Shown: one piece after another, positions 48,785 to 60,329 of the stretch
How positions within the stretch are numbered: the first letter of the stretch is position 1
Layout: each line of letters begins with the position of its first letter
Assembly (NCBI RefSeq): GCF_029168945.1
Contig: NW_026870043.1
Location: 6,640,501 to 6,704,500 of the forward strand
DNA length: 64,000 bases
Source of the DNA: Cannabis sativa
Taxonomy: Eukaryota; Streptophyta; Magnoliopsida; Rosales; Cannabaceae
Direction of reading: 5' to 3'
Position numbers and translations under genes: made by a program
Notes under the pieces: generated by a model
Seen by the model: only the letters and a program-made list of their open reading frames with translations
Told to the model about the DNA's origin: nothing
The model's database searches: none

Positions 48785-50210
48785 AAAAGAGAGGAATTTA
48801 ACCTTAAAATTAATAACTGTTATTAATTGAATAGGTCCAATAACTAAATGGACCTAAATAAAATATATCATGGTGTGACATTTTATTTAGCAACAACCTA
48901 TATGTATCTATATTATAAAATAAAATAAACATATAGGCTCACAACGGCACACTTTGGATCGATCCTATCATGTTGCTAGGTCATACACAGATGAAAGAAG
49001 ATTGTAAAATTTACCTGTTACAAAATATTAACTTGACCAAGGGCGCCATCAGATCATTAGATCTGGCAAAAAGTAACCATGGCTATTTGCAATCAAGTAA
49101 TAATAGGTTTTAAAAACTTACATACAAGCTAAAACCACATACTCCTGCAACAAGGTTAGCTGGATAGTTGGAAGTAGGATTTATTTAATTTTAAATAAAT
49201 AATTTCGAAAAATAAATAATAAAAAATTAATTTTTCGAAAAAATAAAAAATAAAAAAAATATATATATATATTTTTTTAATTTCGGAAACAATAAAAAAA
49301 TATTTAAATTTCGAAAATTAAAAAAAAAAAAATTTAAATTAAACTACTTTTGAAAAATTAGGTTTCAACCAACCTAAATATCATTTCAAAATTTGCTAAC
49401 CACTTTTTAAAAATTAAATGTTATTTTAAAAATAAAATTAAATAAAAATTAGAAAAGATAAATGAAATATCTTATCAGATTTTTCAATTTAATTTAAATA
49501 AATAAAATAACAAAATTTAAAATTTAGCAAAATATCTTACATCTATTTAAAATTACATAATTATAAATATCTTATTTTAAATTTAAATAAGGTCAAAATA
49601 TCTAAAAAAGATTTGATTTTAAAAAAAAATATTTATAAAATCTGACCTTAAATTTAAAAATAAGATAAGATATAATCAAATTTAAAAATAAGATAGATTT
49701 TTAAGCAAGAAGATAGATACTAATTCTATTCAAATTCAAATTACACTAATATCTTGAATTAAATTTAAAAAATATTAAATTAATTCAAAATGATAATTAG
49801 AATTGAATTAGGAATAGTAATAGTATATATACAAAACTATACAAAAAATCGGAAGTTAATTCCATGAAAAAGTATGAAAAATCGAAGAAAAACGAAAAAA
49901 TTGTGAACTGTACGGACAGATTTGCGATCATGAGAAAATTTCAAGACGGCCCGATTTTTTCAAATCTTCAAAAATTCATAACTAATTCAAATAAAATCGA
50001 AATTGAGTTCTGTAAAAGGCTAACTTGCTTAATTTTTTCCATACTATCCAATAAAAATAATTCCAGAGACAGAATCGCAATTATTTTTTACGAAAATTTA
50101 CAAACATCAATCAATCATCAAATAACACTCAATACAACATGATACCATCCAAAAACAAACAAACAATCGTTTTAAAGTCCAAATTTCATGTAAGTAAATC
50201 AATTACCATG

Positions 50211-50222
50211 GCTCTGAGGCCA
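50211..50222 (-). promoter_or_regulatory. Primer-binding site (tRNA-Met type)
   Basis: On the minus strand this reads TGGCCTCAGAGC, two bases after the end of the 5' LTR. It matches the usual plant copia site complementary to initiator tRNA-Met (TGGTATCAGAGC) at 10 of 12 positions. This fixes the orientation of the element and identifies the right-hand LTR as the 5' LTR. Confidence 0.85.
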
Positions 50223-50224
50223 GT

Positions 50225-52121
50225 TGTTGGAAATTATTTTACCAGGATCTTAGATCTACTCACAAGTATGTTGTTTAAACACCCTAAATATGAACTTTTT
50301 AAAACGATAAAATAAACACATATAAAGTTAAGAAAACCTTACATTGATGCAGCAGAATTAATATCTCCTTCCACTCAGATCTCTAACCCTTGATTCCTTT
50401 CTGTAGCAGAGTATAATCAAGATCTGAGCCCGAATGTCCTTCTTCTTCAAGTTTGATCCTTCACAGTCTTCCAATCTATGATTGAGTTGCGCTTCTTGTG
50501 TGTGGGCACTTACTCTTTCACTAGGGTCACGAAAAGATGAAGAAGAAAAGAGAGAGGGTTTCAGCCAAGGTGTAGAAAGTGGGGAAGGCTCAGTTTTCTG
50601 AAGAGAGAAATTTCTGTCAGATTACTAATGAAAGCATGTTATGAGACTGAGCCATCACTTTCTATTTATAGGCAACTACTAGGTTTAGGTTAGGATTTAT
50701 TTGGCATTAAAATAATGAAAATATTAATTTGAAAAATCAACTTAAGTGGCCGGCCATGGTGTGTTATTGGGCCTCACTTAATTTTGCAATTTTATCAAAT
50801 TTTATCTCTATTTTCTCAAAAATGCCAATTTTCCAATTCTAACCTTTTAAATGCCAAAACTAATTATTTAATAACTAAAATAGATTATTAAATAATATTG
50901 TCATTTAATTTAATTATTAATTAGACATATAAAGTCCATTAATAAATAAATAAACCTAGAAAACTCTTTTCTTTACAATTTCACCCCTGCTTAGTGAAAA
51001 TTCATAAAATTAGACATAGTCTAACTTTAGAATTATAATTGATCAATCACGAATCAATTAATGAGTCTTACAAGCAGAATGTTCTCAACTAGAATGGGGA
51101 CCATGGATCTATATGCTGAGCTTCCAATAAGTGAACCAAATTTACCAAGTAAATTCTTACTTATTAATTCTTCGTTGAATCCACTCTTAGAACTTAGAAT
51201 TGCACACTCAGACTTATATAGAGCATATTGTATGTTCCACGATATCAATATACTATCTCATTTAATCATTATTATAATCTTATTGTGATTTAAAGATCCT
51301 CTATATAGATGATCTACATCGAGATGGGATTTCTTTACCGTTCTCACCCCTCAATGTATTTTGCCCCTTAAAACACTTAGCTACCTGTAAATGGTGTTTA
51401 GTGATCTAATAATTAGTCAGTTAAACAAGAGCTCATCCATTTAATTCTATTTGCTAAGCTCGAAGCGAATCATCACTTGACTTCTATACACCAGTAGAAG
51501 CTATAGATTCCATATTTATGTTCAGCACTCCCACTCAATCATACTATCATGTTCCCAAAATATACGTATCACCCTGACCCAAAAGTAGGCTTAACTAATA
51601 AATCTAAGAACATGAATAGCACTCCTGAGTTGAGCCTAAGCATATTAGGATTTAGATTCTTTTTAATCTTAAGATCAACTACTGATATTGACTTGGAAAG
51701 ATATGTATAACGGTATGTTTGTAATATCTTAACTTAGTTGCAATATCGGTCCAGTCCAATGTATACTTCATACATTCGAAACTAGTATACTTTACTATTG
51801 TCCTGGAAAGAACATAACACTTACTCCAAGTGTAAGTACACATCATCGCTGATTATCACATTAGTGTTAATCCAATAACACTAATGAAACAGGGACCAAA
51901 ACTTTTGATTCATATGATCACAATCACATTCCACTGTGTTGACGATACTGTAATTGTGAATAAACATATGATCTGGATTTAACTGATTTGTGTGTATGAA
52001 TGTAATAAACATATTAAACCATTAGCATGTAAAATTCATGCAAACATCAATCACTTCAAATTTCTTATATTGATAACTAATCAGATTGTAAAGAGTTTTA
52101 TTTAGGGCATAAAACCCAACA
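50225..52121 (-). repeat. 5' LTR of the complete element
   Basis: A 1897-bp LTR with the same ends as 42038-43937. Differences from its partner include an altered GAGTT-ACTGCTTGC stretch near 50487 and single-base indels in A and T runs. The TATA box (50663-50670) implies a U3 of about 1.45 kb and an R-U5 of about 0.4 kb. Confidence 0.95.
50663..50670 (-). promoter_or_regulatory. TATA box of the 5' LTR promoter
   Basis: The minus-strand reading is CCTATAAATAG, a strong plant TATA box, conserved in both LTRs of this element. Transcription would be expected to start some 25-35 nt downstream (near 50630-50640) and run toward gag. Confidence 0.65.
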
Positions 52122-52126
52122 GTTTT
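52122..52126. repeat. Target-site duplication, right
   Basis: GTTTT follows the CCCAACA terminus. Satellite resumes at the same HOR position as in the empty site (GTTTTGTCCAAGCC). Confidence 0.95.
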
Positions 52127-53639
52127 GTCTAAGCCTTGGGTCCAGATCCGGATCCCAATCTCGGGTCCTAGTGTAGTTCCATTTCTGGTGCCGGGTCACG
52201 AGCTGGGTCCTAGGTTCAAGTTCGAGTCTTGGTCAGGTACTAGGTCTCTGTCCTAGTTCGAGTCTGAGTACGAGTTTTGGTTCGGGTCTGGATTTCAGTG
52301 TAGGTCCAGATCAGGCTCCGGGAGTGTGTTCACGTCCTGGGTCTTGGTCTATGTTGGGTCGGAGTCCCAAGTTCCAATCCAGATCTAAGTCTGGATTCAG
52401 TTCTGGGTCTAAGTCCTTAGTTCTGATCCTAGTCTGGGTTCGAGTTTGAGTTCGGGTCCGAGTCTATGTCCAGGTTTGTGTCCAGGTCTGGACCCCGATC
52501 TGGGTCTAGGTTCGGGTCCAGTTCCAAGTTGGGGTCCCGAGTGTGGGTCCAAGTTTAGGTCTGGGTCAGGATCTCGGTCCAGATGTAGCTCCAACATTTC
52601 GATCCCGGTCTGGGTCTTGGTCCGAGTCTAGGTAAGTATCTGGATCCCTATCTAGGTGCAAGTCTGTATTTGGGATCGGGTCCTAGATTTAGGTGCAGGT
52701 CCGGGTCTCAATTCCGATCTGGTTACCTGATCGTGTCTGGGCCCGCGTTCAAGTCTCAGTTTGGGTCTGAGGTTAGTCTATGTTTGGTTCTAGGTCTAGG
52801 TCCGGGTCTTGGTCACGGTCTTAGTCTTGTTCTAGGGTCCTTGTTCGACAATTCTTGTTTAAGTTCTAATTTTGGCTCCCAGGTCTAGGTTTGGGTTCGG
52901 GTTTGGTTCTTCGTCTGGGTTCTGGTCCTAGTCTAAGTCCCAGATCTAGACATCGACTGCGGTACGTTCCGGCTCCGTTGCCGAATCCTAAGTCAAGATC
53001 TGGATCACTGTCACTGGTCTCGGTCCAGTTTTGGTTCAGGTCCCAGGTTGCATTTCTGAGTTTGGGTTAGGGATCGAGACTGGGGTGCAGTTCTAGGTCC
53101 TGACCCTAGTTCTGTGTCCCGAGTCTGGTTCCTTGTTTGGTTCCTTTTGCGATTCTTAGTTCGAGTTTAAGTTTCAGTTCGGATCGGAGTTTGAGTCTGA
53201 GTCCGACTTTGGATTACGTATGGATTTCCTTTGTAGGTCCAGATCACGCTCCAGGTGTAGGTTCGCGTTCTGGGTCTTGGTCTAGGTTGGGCTAAAGTCC
53301 CAATTTCCAATCCTGATCTGAGTCTGGATTCAGTTCTGGGTCTGAGTCCTTTGTTCTGATCTTGGTCTTGTTTGGGTTTGATTCTAGGTGTGGGTTTCAG
53401 TTCGGGTCCGAGTCTTTGTGCGGGTTTGTGTCCATGTGTGGACCCCGATTTGGTTCTAGGTTCGGGTCCAGGTCCAAGTTGGGGTCCAGTGTGGGTCCAA
53501 GTTTGGGTCTGGGCCAGGATATCAGTCGAGATCTAGTTCCAGCATTTCGATCCTAGTCTGGGTCTTCGTCCAAGTCCAGGTTCTTATCCGGATCCCTATC
53601 TAGGTCCAAGTTTGTGTTTTGGATCGAGTGCAAGATTTA

Positions 53640-54062
53640 GGTCCGAGTTTGGGTCTCGGTTCGGTGCGGGTACACGGCCGTGCCCGGAGCCCGAGTTCCG
53701 GTCTCAATTTGGGTACGAGGCTAGGTACGTGTTCGGTTCTACGTGCGGGGTGCGGGTCATGGTCACGATCCTAGTCTTTTCCTAGGGTCTGGTTTGGCGA
53801 TTCTTATTCGGGTTCTAATTTTGGGACCCAAGTCTAGGTACGGGTTCGGGTTTGGTTCTTCGTCGGGGTTCGGTCCTATTCGAGTCCCGGATCTAGACAC
53901 GAGCTGCGATACATTCCATCTCCCATTACCCGAATCCCGAGTCAAGATGCGGATCAGCATCATGGGTCTCGGTCGGATTCTGGGTTCGGGTCCCAAGTCC
54001 CATTTCGAGTTTGGGTTCGGGATCGGGCGGGGTGCGGTACTAGGTCCCCACCCTAGTTACGT
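53640..54062 (+). other. Satellite patch with CTG/CAG replaced by CG-type triplets
   Basis: Aligned with its paralogue at about 63025-63460, this patch repeatedly shows TCTG as TACG, CTG as CG, and CAG as CGG or CG. Examples are GTACGTG for GTCTGTG, TTCGGG for TTCAGG and GGGCGGGG for GAGACTGGGG. Other positions are nearly unchanged. Similar short patches lie at 27899-28035, 34316-34345, 35541-35830, 52957-52985, 57843-57882, 58965-59015 and 60030-60042. Confidence 0.75.
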
Positions 54063-55880
54063 GTCCCTGATGCAGTTCCTTGTTTGGGTTTGAGTTCAGG
54101 TTCGGGTTCGGGAGTCTAGGTTTTGGTTGGGATCTGGGTTCGGCTCCAAATTCGGGTCTAGGTCTTATTTGGAGTCTGGGTCCTTGTCCCGTTACGGTTC
54201 TGAATCTATGTCCAATTTCAGTTATGATTCCATGTCCAAGTCCTAGTCCCAGTCCCGGTCAACTTCCGGTTTTAGTTCCAATTTTGGGTCCTTGGGTACG
54301 GGTTCGGGTCGACCTTTGGGTTTGGGACTTGGTTCAGGTCCGGGTGTGGGTTCGGGTCCTCGTCAGGGTTCGGGTCCAGGGCTGGGTCCCAAATCCAAAC
54401 ACCGACTACGGGTTTTGTCCAAGCCACAGGTCGGGTCCTAGTCCGGTTCCATTTACGGTGTCAGCTCACGAGCTGGGTTCTATGTTCAAGTTCGAGTCTG
54501 GGTCGGGTACTAGGACCCGATCCACTTTTGGGTTTTGGACTAGGTTCAGGTCCGGGTGTGGGTTCGGGTCCTTGTAAGGGTTCGGGTCCAAGGCTGGGTC
54601 CCAAATACAGACACAGACTACGGGTTTTGTCCAACCCGTGGTCCAGATCCGGATCCAAATCTCGGGTCCCAGTCTTGTTCCATTTCTGGTGCCGGGTCAC
54701 GAGCTGGGTCCTAGGTTCAAGTTCGGGTCTGGGTCAAGTACTAGGTCCCGGTCCTTGTTCTGTTTCCCAGGTCCCTAATCTTATTCTGGTCCAGGTCCCA
54801 GTTATTGTGTGGGTTTGGGTCCCGGTCTAGGTTCGGGTTTAGGTCTCTGTCTGGGTTATGATTTGCGTTCGGGTTTTGGTTTAGCTCCTGGTCGTAGTTC
54901 GGTTCTAATTCCATTTGCGATTCTGAGTTCGAGTTTGGGTTTGAGTTCAGCTCAGAGTTCGAGTCCTTGTCCAAGTTATTTTGTGGGTTTTGGTCCCGGT
55001 CCAGGTTCGGGTTCGAGTCCTAGTCTCGGTTTGGGTTTAGATCTCTCTCTGGGTTTTGATCTGGGTTCGGGTTTGGGTTTAGCTCCACAGTCTGGTCATC
55101 ATCGTAGTTCGGTTCTAGTTCCATTTGAGATTCTTACTTCGAGTTTGGGTTTGAGTTCGGGTCGGAGTTCGAGTCTGGTACGAGTTTGGGTTTGGGTCCA
55201 GATTTCAGACTAAGTCCAGATCAAGCTCTGGGTGTGGGTTCGCATCCTGGGTCTTGGTCTAGGTTGGGTCCGAGTCCTATGTTCTAATCCCGATCTGAGT
55301 CTGGATTCAGTTCTGGGTTTAAGTCCTTGGTTTTGATCCTGGTCTGGGTTCGAGTTTTGGTCCGGGTCCGGGTCTAGTTTTGCGTCTAATTCTAGGTGTG
55401 GGTTTGAGTTCGGGTCGGAGTTTGTGTCCGTGTTTGTGCCCAGGTCTTGACCCCGATCTAGGTCTAGGTTCGGGTCCAAGTCTAAGTTCGGGTCCCGAAT
55501 GCAGGTCCAAGTTTGGGTCTTGGTCAGCATCTCGGTAAAGATCTAGGTCTAGCATTTCGATCCCAATCTGGGTCTTTGTCCGAGTCCAAGTTCGTATCTG
55601 AATCCCTATCTAGGTCCAAGTCTGTGTTGGGGATCGGGTCCCAGATTTAGGTCCAAGTCTGGGTCTATGTTCCGCTCTAGTTACACGACTCAATCTGGGC
55701 CCGAGTTCTAGTCTCAGTTTGGGTCTGAGGCTAGATCTGTGTTCGGTTCTAGGTCTGGGTCCGGGTCCTGGTGACGGTCCTAGTCTTTTTATAGGGTCCT
55801 GGTTCGGCAATTCTTGTTCAGGTTCTAATTTTTGGTCCCAGGTCTAGGTCTGGGTTCGGGTTTGGTTCTTTGTTTCGGCA

Positions 55881-56046
55881 ATCTGAGACCTCTCACTATT
55901 GATTTAAGGAATTCTTTCATGGCTTTATCTTTTTTGGAATAGTTGAGACTTTTCCTTAGATAAATAAAATCTATGCCTAGAAGTCGAGAAGCTTCTATAG
56001 ATTGCCATTAGAAAAGAAAATGCTTCATCATCTTACTAAAGTAAGT
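55881..56046 (-). mobile_element. Retroelement internal fragment at the duplication junction
   Basis: This repeats 24728-24892, the last part of the truncated element, almost base for base and continues into the same satellite. It marks where the second copy of the large duplication begins. It is not an independent insertion. Confidence 0.92.
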
Positions 56047-58712
56047 TCGGTCTGGTTCTAGTTCAGGTCCCAGGTTCCATTTCAGAGTTTGGGTTCGGGA
56101 GCGAGACTGGGGTGCGGTTCTAGGTCCCAACCCTGGTTCTGTGTCCCTAGTCTGGTTCCATGTTTGGGTCTCAGTTCAGGTTTGGGTTTGGTCCCGAGTC
56201 CAGGTTTGGATTTGGATCCGGGTCTGGCTCCCAATTCGGGTCTAGGTCTGATTTGGAGTCAGGGTCCTGGTCCGGTTACGGTTCTGGATCTAGGTCCAAT
56301 TTTAGTTATGATTCCAAGTCCAAGTCTTAGTTCCAGTCTTTGTCAAGTTCTGGTTTTGGTTCCAATTTTGGGTCCACTTTTTGGTTTGGGTTTGGGACTG
56401 GGTTAAGGTTTGGGTGTGGGTTCGGGTCCTTGTCAAGGTTCGGGTCCAGGGCTGGGTCCCAAATCCAAACACCGACTACGGGTTTTGTCCAAGCCCTGGG
56501 TCCAGATCTGGACTCAATCTCGGGTCCCAGTCTGGCCCCATTTCTAGTGCTGGGTCACGAGCTGGGTCCTAGGTTCAAGTTCGGGTCTGGGTCGCGTACT
56601 AGGTCCCGGTCCTAGTGCGGGTCCAAGTTTGGGTCTGGGTCAAGATCTCAGTCCAGATCTAGGTTAAGCATTTCGATCCAAGTCAGGGTATTTGTCCGAG
56701 TCCATGTTCATATTCGGATCCCTATCTATGTCCAAGTCTGTGTTTGGGATCGTGTCCAAGATTTAGGTCCAGGTCATGGTCTCAGTTCTGTTTTGGGTAC
56801 ACGACTGTGTCCGGGCCCGAGTTCCAGTCTCAATTTGGGTATGAGGCTAGGTCTGTGTCCAGTTCTTGGTCAGGGTCTGAGTCCTGGTCACGATCCTAGT
56901 CTTGTTCAAGGTTCCTGGTTCGGCGATTCTTCTTCAGGTTCTAATTTTGGGTCCCAGGTCTATGTCTGGGCTCGGGTTTGGTTCCTTGTCTGAGTTCTGG
57001 TCCTAGTCTGAGTCCAAGATCTAGACACCGACTATTGGTTTTTTCCAGGCCCTGTTACACGTATCCTGAGTCAAGATCTGGACCACTGTCACGGGTCTAC
57101 GTCTGGTTCTATTTCAGAACCCATGTCCCATTTTTGAGTTTTTGTTTGGGATCAAGGCTGGGGTGCAGTTCTATATCCCGACCCTAGTTCTTTGTCCCTA
57201 GTCTGGTTCCATGTTTGAGTCTGAGTTCAGGTTCGGGTTCGGGTACCGAGTCCAGGTTTTGGTTGGGATCCAGGTTCGGCTCCCAATTCGGGTCTAGGTC
57301 TCATTTGGAGTCTGGGTCCTGGTCCGGTTACGGTTTTGGATCTAGGTCCAATTTCAGTTATGATTCCAAGTCCAAGTCCTAGTTCCAGTCCTAGTCAACT
57401 TCTGGTTTTAGTTCCAATTTTGGGTCACAGTGTACGGGTTCAGGTCCACTTTTGGGTTTGTGACGGGTTAAGGTCCGAGTGTGTGTTTGGGTCCTTGTCA
57501 AGGTTCGGGTCCAGGGCTGGGTCCCAAATCAAGACACAGAGTACGGTTTCTCCAAGCCCAAGTTCTAGATCCAGATCCCAATCTCGGGTCCCAGTCTTGT
57601 TCCATTTCCGGTGCCGGGTCACGAGCACGGTCCTAGGTTCAATTTCGGGTTTCGTTCGGGTACTAGGTTCCGGTCCTAGTTCTGTTTCCCAGGTTGTGTC
57701 CGAGTCCCAAGTTCCAATCCCGATCTGAGTCTGGATTCAGTTTTGGATCTAAGTCCTTGGTTCTGATCACAGTGCAGGTTCGAGTTTGGGTCCGTGTCGG
57801 GTCTTGCTGTGGATATGATTCTAGGTGTGGGTTTGAGTTCGGGTCGGAGTACGTATGCAGGTTTGTGTCCGGCTACGGACCCCGATCTGGGTCTAGGTTC
57901 TGGTCCTGGTCCAAGTTGGGGTCTCGAGTGCGGGTCCAAGTTTGGGTCGTGGTCAAGATCTCGTTCCAGATCTAGGTCTAGCATTTCGATCCCAGTCTGG
58001 GTCTATGTTTGAGTAAAGGTTCGTATCAAGATCCCTATCTAGGTCCAAGTATGTGTTGGGGATCGGATCCAAGATTTAGGTCCAGGGCCGGGTCTCAGTT
58101 ACGCTCTGGTTACACGACCGTGTCTGGGCCCGAGTTCCTGTCTAAGTTTTGGTCTGAGGCTTGGTCTGTGTTCGGTTCTAGGTGTGGGTCTGGGTCCTGG
58201 TTACCGTCCTATTCTTGTTATAGGGTCCTGATTCGGCAATTCTCGTTCAGGTTCTAATTTTGGGTCCCAGGTCTAGGTCTGGGTTCGGGTTTGGTTCTTC
58301 GTCTGGGTTCTGGTCCTAGTCTGAGTCCCACATCTAGACACCGACCATTGGTCTGTTCTAGGCCCCGTTACCTGAATCCCGAGTCAAGATCTGGATCACT
58401 GTCACGTGTCTCGGTCTGGTTCTAAGTTTGGGTTCGGGACCGAGACTGGGGTGCGGTTCTAGGTCCGGACCCTGGTTTTGTGTCCCTAGTGTGGTTCCAT
58501 GTTTGGGTCTGATTTCAGGTTTGAGTTCGCTTCCTGAGTCCAGGTTTGGGTTCAGATCCGGGTCCGGCTCTCAATTCGGGTCTAGGTGAGATTTGGAGTC
58601 CGGGACCTGGTCCGGTTACGGTTCTAGATCTATGTCCAATTTAAGTTATGGTTGCAAGTCCAAGTCCTAGTTCCAGTCCCAGGCAATTTCTGATTTTGGT
58701 TCCAATTTTGGG

Positions 58713-60329
58713 TCACAGGGTACGGGTTCGGGTCCACTTTTGGGTTTGGGACTGGGTTCAGGTCTGAGTGAGGGTTCGAGTCCTTGTCAGGGTTCGAGTC
58801 GAGGGCTGGGTCCCAAATCCTAACACCGACTATTGGTTTTGTCCAAGCCCTGGGACCAGATCCGGATCCCCATCTTGGGTCCCAGTCTGGTTCCATTTTG
58901 TGTGTCGTGTCACGAACTGGGTCCTAGGTTCAAGTTGGGGTCTTGGTCGGGTGCTATGTCCCGGCCCCTCTATGATTACGTTTCCTGTGTCACTATCCCG
59001 ATTACGGGTCCCGAGTCCAAGTTATTGTGTGGGTTTTTGTCCCGGTCTAGGTTTGGGTTTGAGTCCTAGTCTCGGTTCGGGTTGAGATCTCTATCTGGGT
59101 TTTGATCTGGGTTCGGGTTTGGGTTTACCTCCTTGTCCTGGTCCTCGTCCTAGTTCGGTTCTAGTTCCATTTGCGATTCTTACTTCGAGTTTTGGTTTGA
59201 GTTCGGGTCGGAGTTCGAGTCCTGGTCTGAGTTTGGGTTCGGGTCCAGATTTCAGACTAAGTCCAGATCAAGCTCCGGGTGTGGGTTTACATCCTGGGTC
59301 TTTGTGTAGGTTGGGTCCAAGTCCCAAGTTCCAATCCCGATCTGAGTCGGGATTCAGTTCTAGGTCTAAGTCCTTTATTCTAATCCTGGTTTTGGTTCGA
59401 GTTTTGGTCCGGGTTCGGGTCTAGCTTTGTGTCTAATTCTAGGTGTGGGTTTGAGTTCGGGTCGGAGTCTGTGTCCGTGTTTGTGTCCAGGTTTGGACCC
59501 TGATCTGGGTCTAGGTTCGGGTCCAAGTCCAAGTTTGGGTCCTAAATGCAGGTCCAAGTTTGGGTCTTGGTCGGCATCTCGGTAAAGATCTAGGTCTAGC
59601 ATTTCGATCACAGACTGGTTCTTTGTTCGTGTCCAAGTTCGTATATGGATCCCTATCTAGGTCCAAGTCTGCGTTGGGGATCGGGTCCCAGATTTAGGTC
59701 AAAGTCCAGGTCTATGTTCCGCTCTGGTTACACGACAATGTCTAGGCCCGAGTTCCAGTCTCAGTTTTGGTCTGAGGCTAGGTCTGTGTTCGGTTCTAGG
59801 TTTGGGTACGGGTCCTGGTGACGGTCCTAGTCTTGTTATAGGGTACTGGTTCGGCAATTCTTGTTCAGTTTCTAATTTTGGGTCCAAGGTCTAGGTCTGG
59901 GTTCGGGTTTGGTTCTTTGTCCTTGTTCTGGTCCTAGTCTGAGTCCCACATCTAGACACCGACCACTATTCTGTTTAGGCCCCGTTACCCGAATCCCGAG
60001 TCAAGATCTGGATCACTGTCACGGGTCTCGATGCGGTTACGAGTTTGGGTTCGGGATCGAGACTGGGGTGCGGTTCTAGGTCCGGACCCTTGTTCTGTGT
60101 CCCTAGTCTAGTTCCATGTTTGGGTCTGAGTTCAGGTTTGGGTTCGGGTCCTGAGTCCAGGTTTGGGTTCGGTTCCAGGTCCGGCTCCCAGTTCAGGTCT
60201 ATGTCTTATTTGGAGTCCCGGACCTGGTCCGGTTACGGTTCTAGATCTAGGTCCAATTTCAGTTATGGTTCCAAGTCCAAGTCCTAGTTCCAGTCCCAGG
60301 CAACTTCCAGTTTTGGTTCCAATTTTGGG
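58713..60329 (+). repeat. Complete satellite HOR unit, 1.62 kb
   Basis: Counterpart of 36172-37784 in the second duplication copy, with matching variants such as CCTCCTTGTCCTGGTCCTCG. It differs mainly in a patch at 58965-59015. Confidence 0.72.

Larger units (their letters stand above)
46624..50210 (-). mobile_element. Very long AT-rich leader of the retrotransposon
   Basis: About 3.6 kb separates the primer-binding site from the gag ATG; most copia elements have leaders of only a few hundred bases. Much of it (about 47150-48660 and 49130-50200) is A/T homopolymer-rich with no gene. Three islands of higher complexity stand out: 46797-47140 (direct repeat and paired hairpins), 48660-48800 (nested stem) and about 48930-49130. 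A 92-codon open frame at 49864-50142 on the + strand runs against the element and has no recognisable features. Confidence 0.8.
42038..52121 (-). mobile_element. Full-length non-autonomous Ty1/copia-type LTR retrotransposon
   Basis: A 10084-bp element on the minus strand. It is bounded by two 1.9-kb LTRs (42038-43937 and 50225-52121) with TGTTGG and CCAACA ends and flanked by the 5-bp target-site duplication GTTTT. In element sense the order is 5' LTR, primer-binding site, 3.6-kb AT-rich leader, gag, about 1.9 kb of non-coding DNA, polypurine tract, 3' LTR. The only substantial coding frame is gag. No protease, integrase or RNase H is recognisable, and reverse transcriptase is represented at most by a YVDD-like relic. 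Transposition must therefore have relied on enzymes from a related element. The LTRs differ by roughly 20-25 changes in 1.9 kb by eye, so insertion was recent. The corresponding empty site is at 61499. Confidence 0.95.
52122..55880 (+). repeat. Hexamer satellite array, segment 5
   Basis: Satellite resuming after the retrotransposon in exact register with 42037. Positions 52127 to about 54620 match 61504-64000. The stretch 53640-54062 is the longest patch in which CTG and CAG of the paralogous copy are replaced by CG-containing triplets. The segment ends at the large duplication junction, after GGTTTGGTTCTTTGT. Confidence 0.92.

Noticed and set aside
49864..50142. 92-codon + strand frame
   Set aside because: It runs against the element, sits in A-rich leader sequence with Lys/Asn/Ile-rich composition, and no domain is visible.
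55881..56046. Independent retroelement insertion
   Set aside because: Both the fragment and its right-hand satellite junction are identical in arrangement to 24728-24892, so it was copied by duplication.
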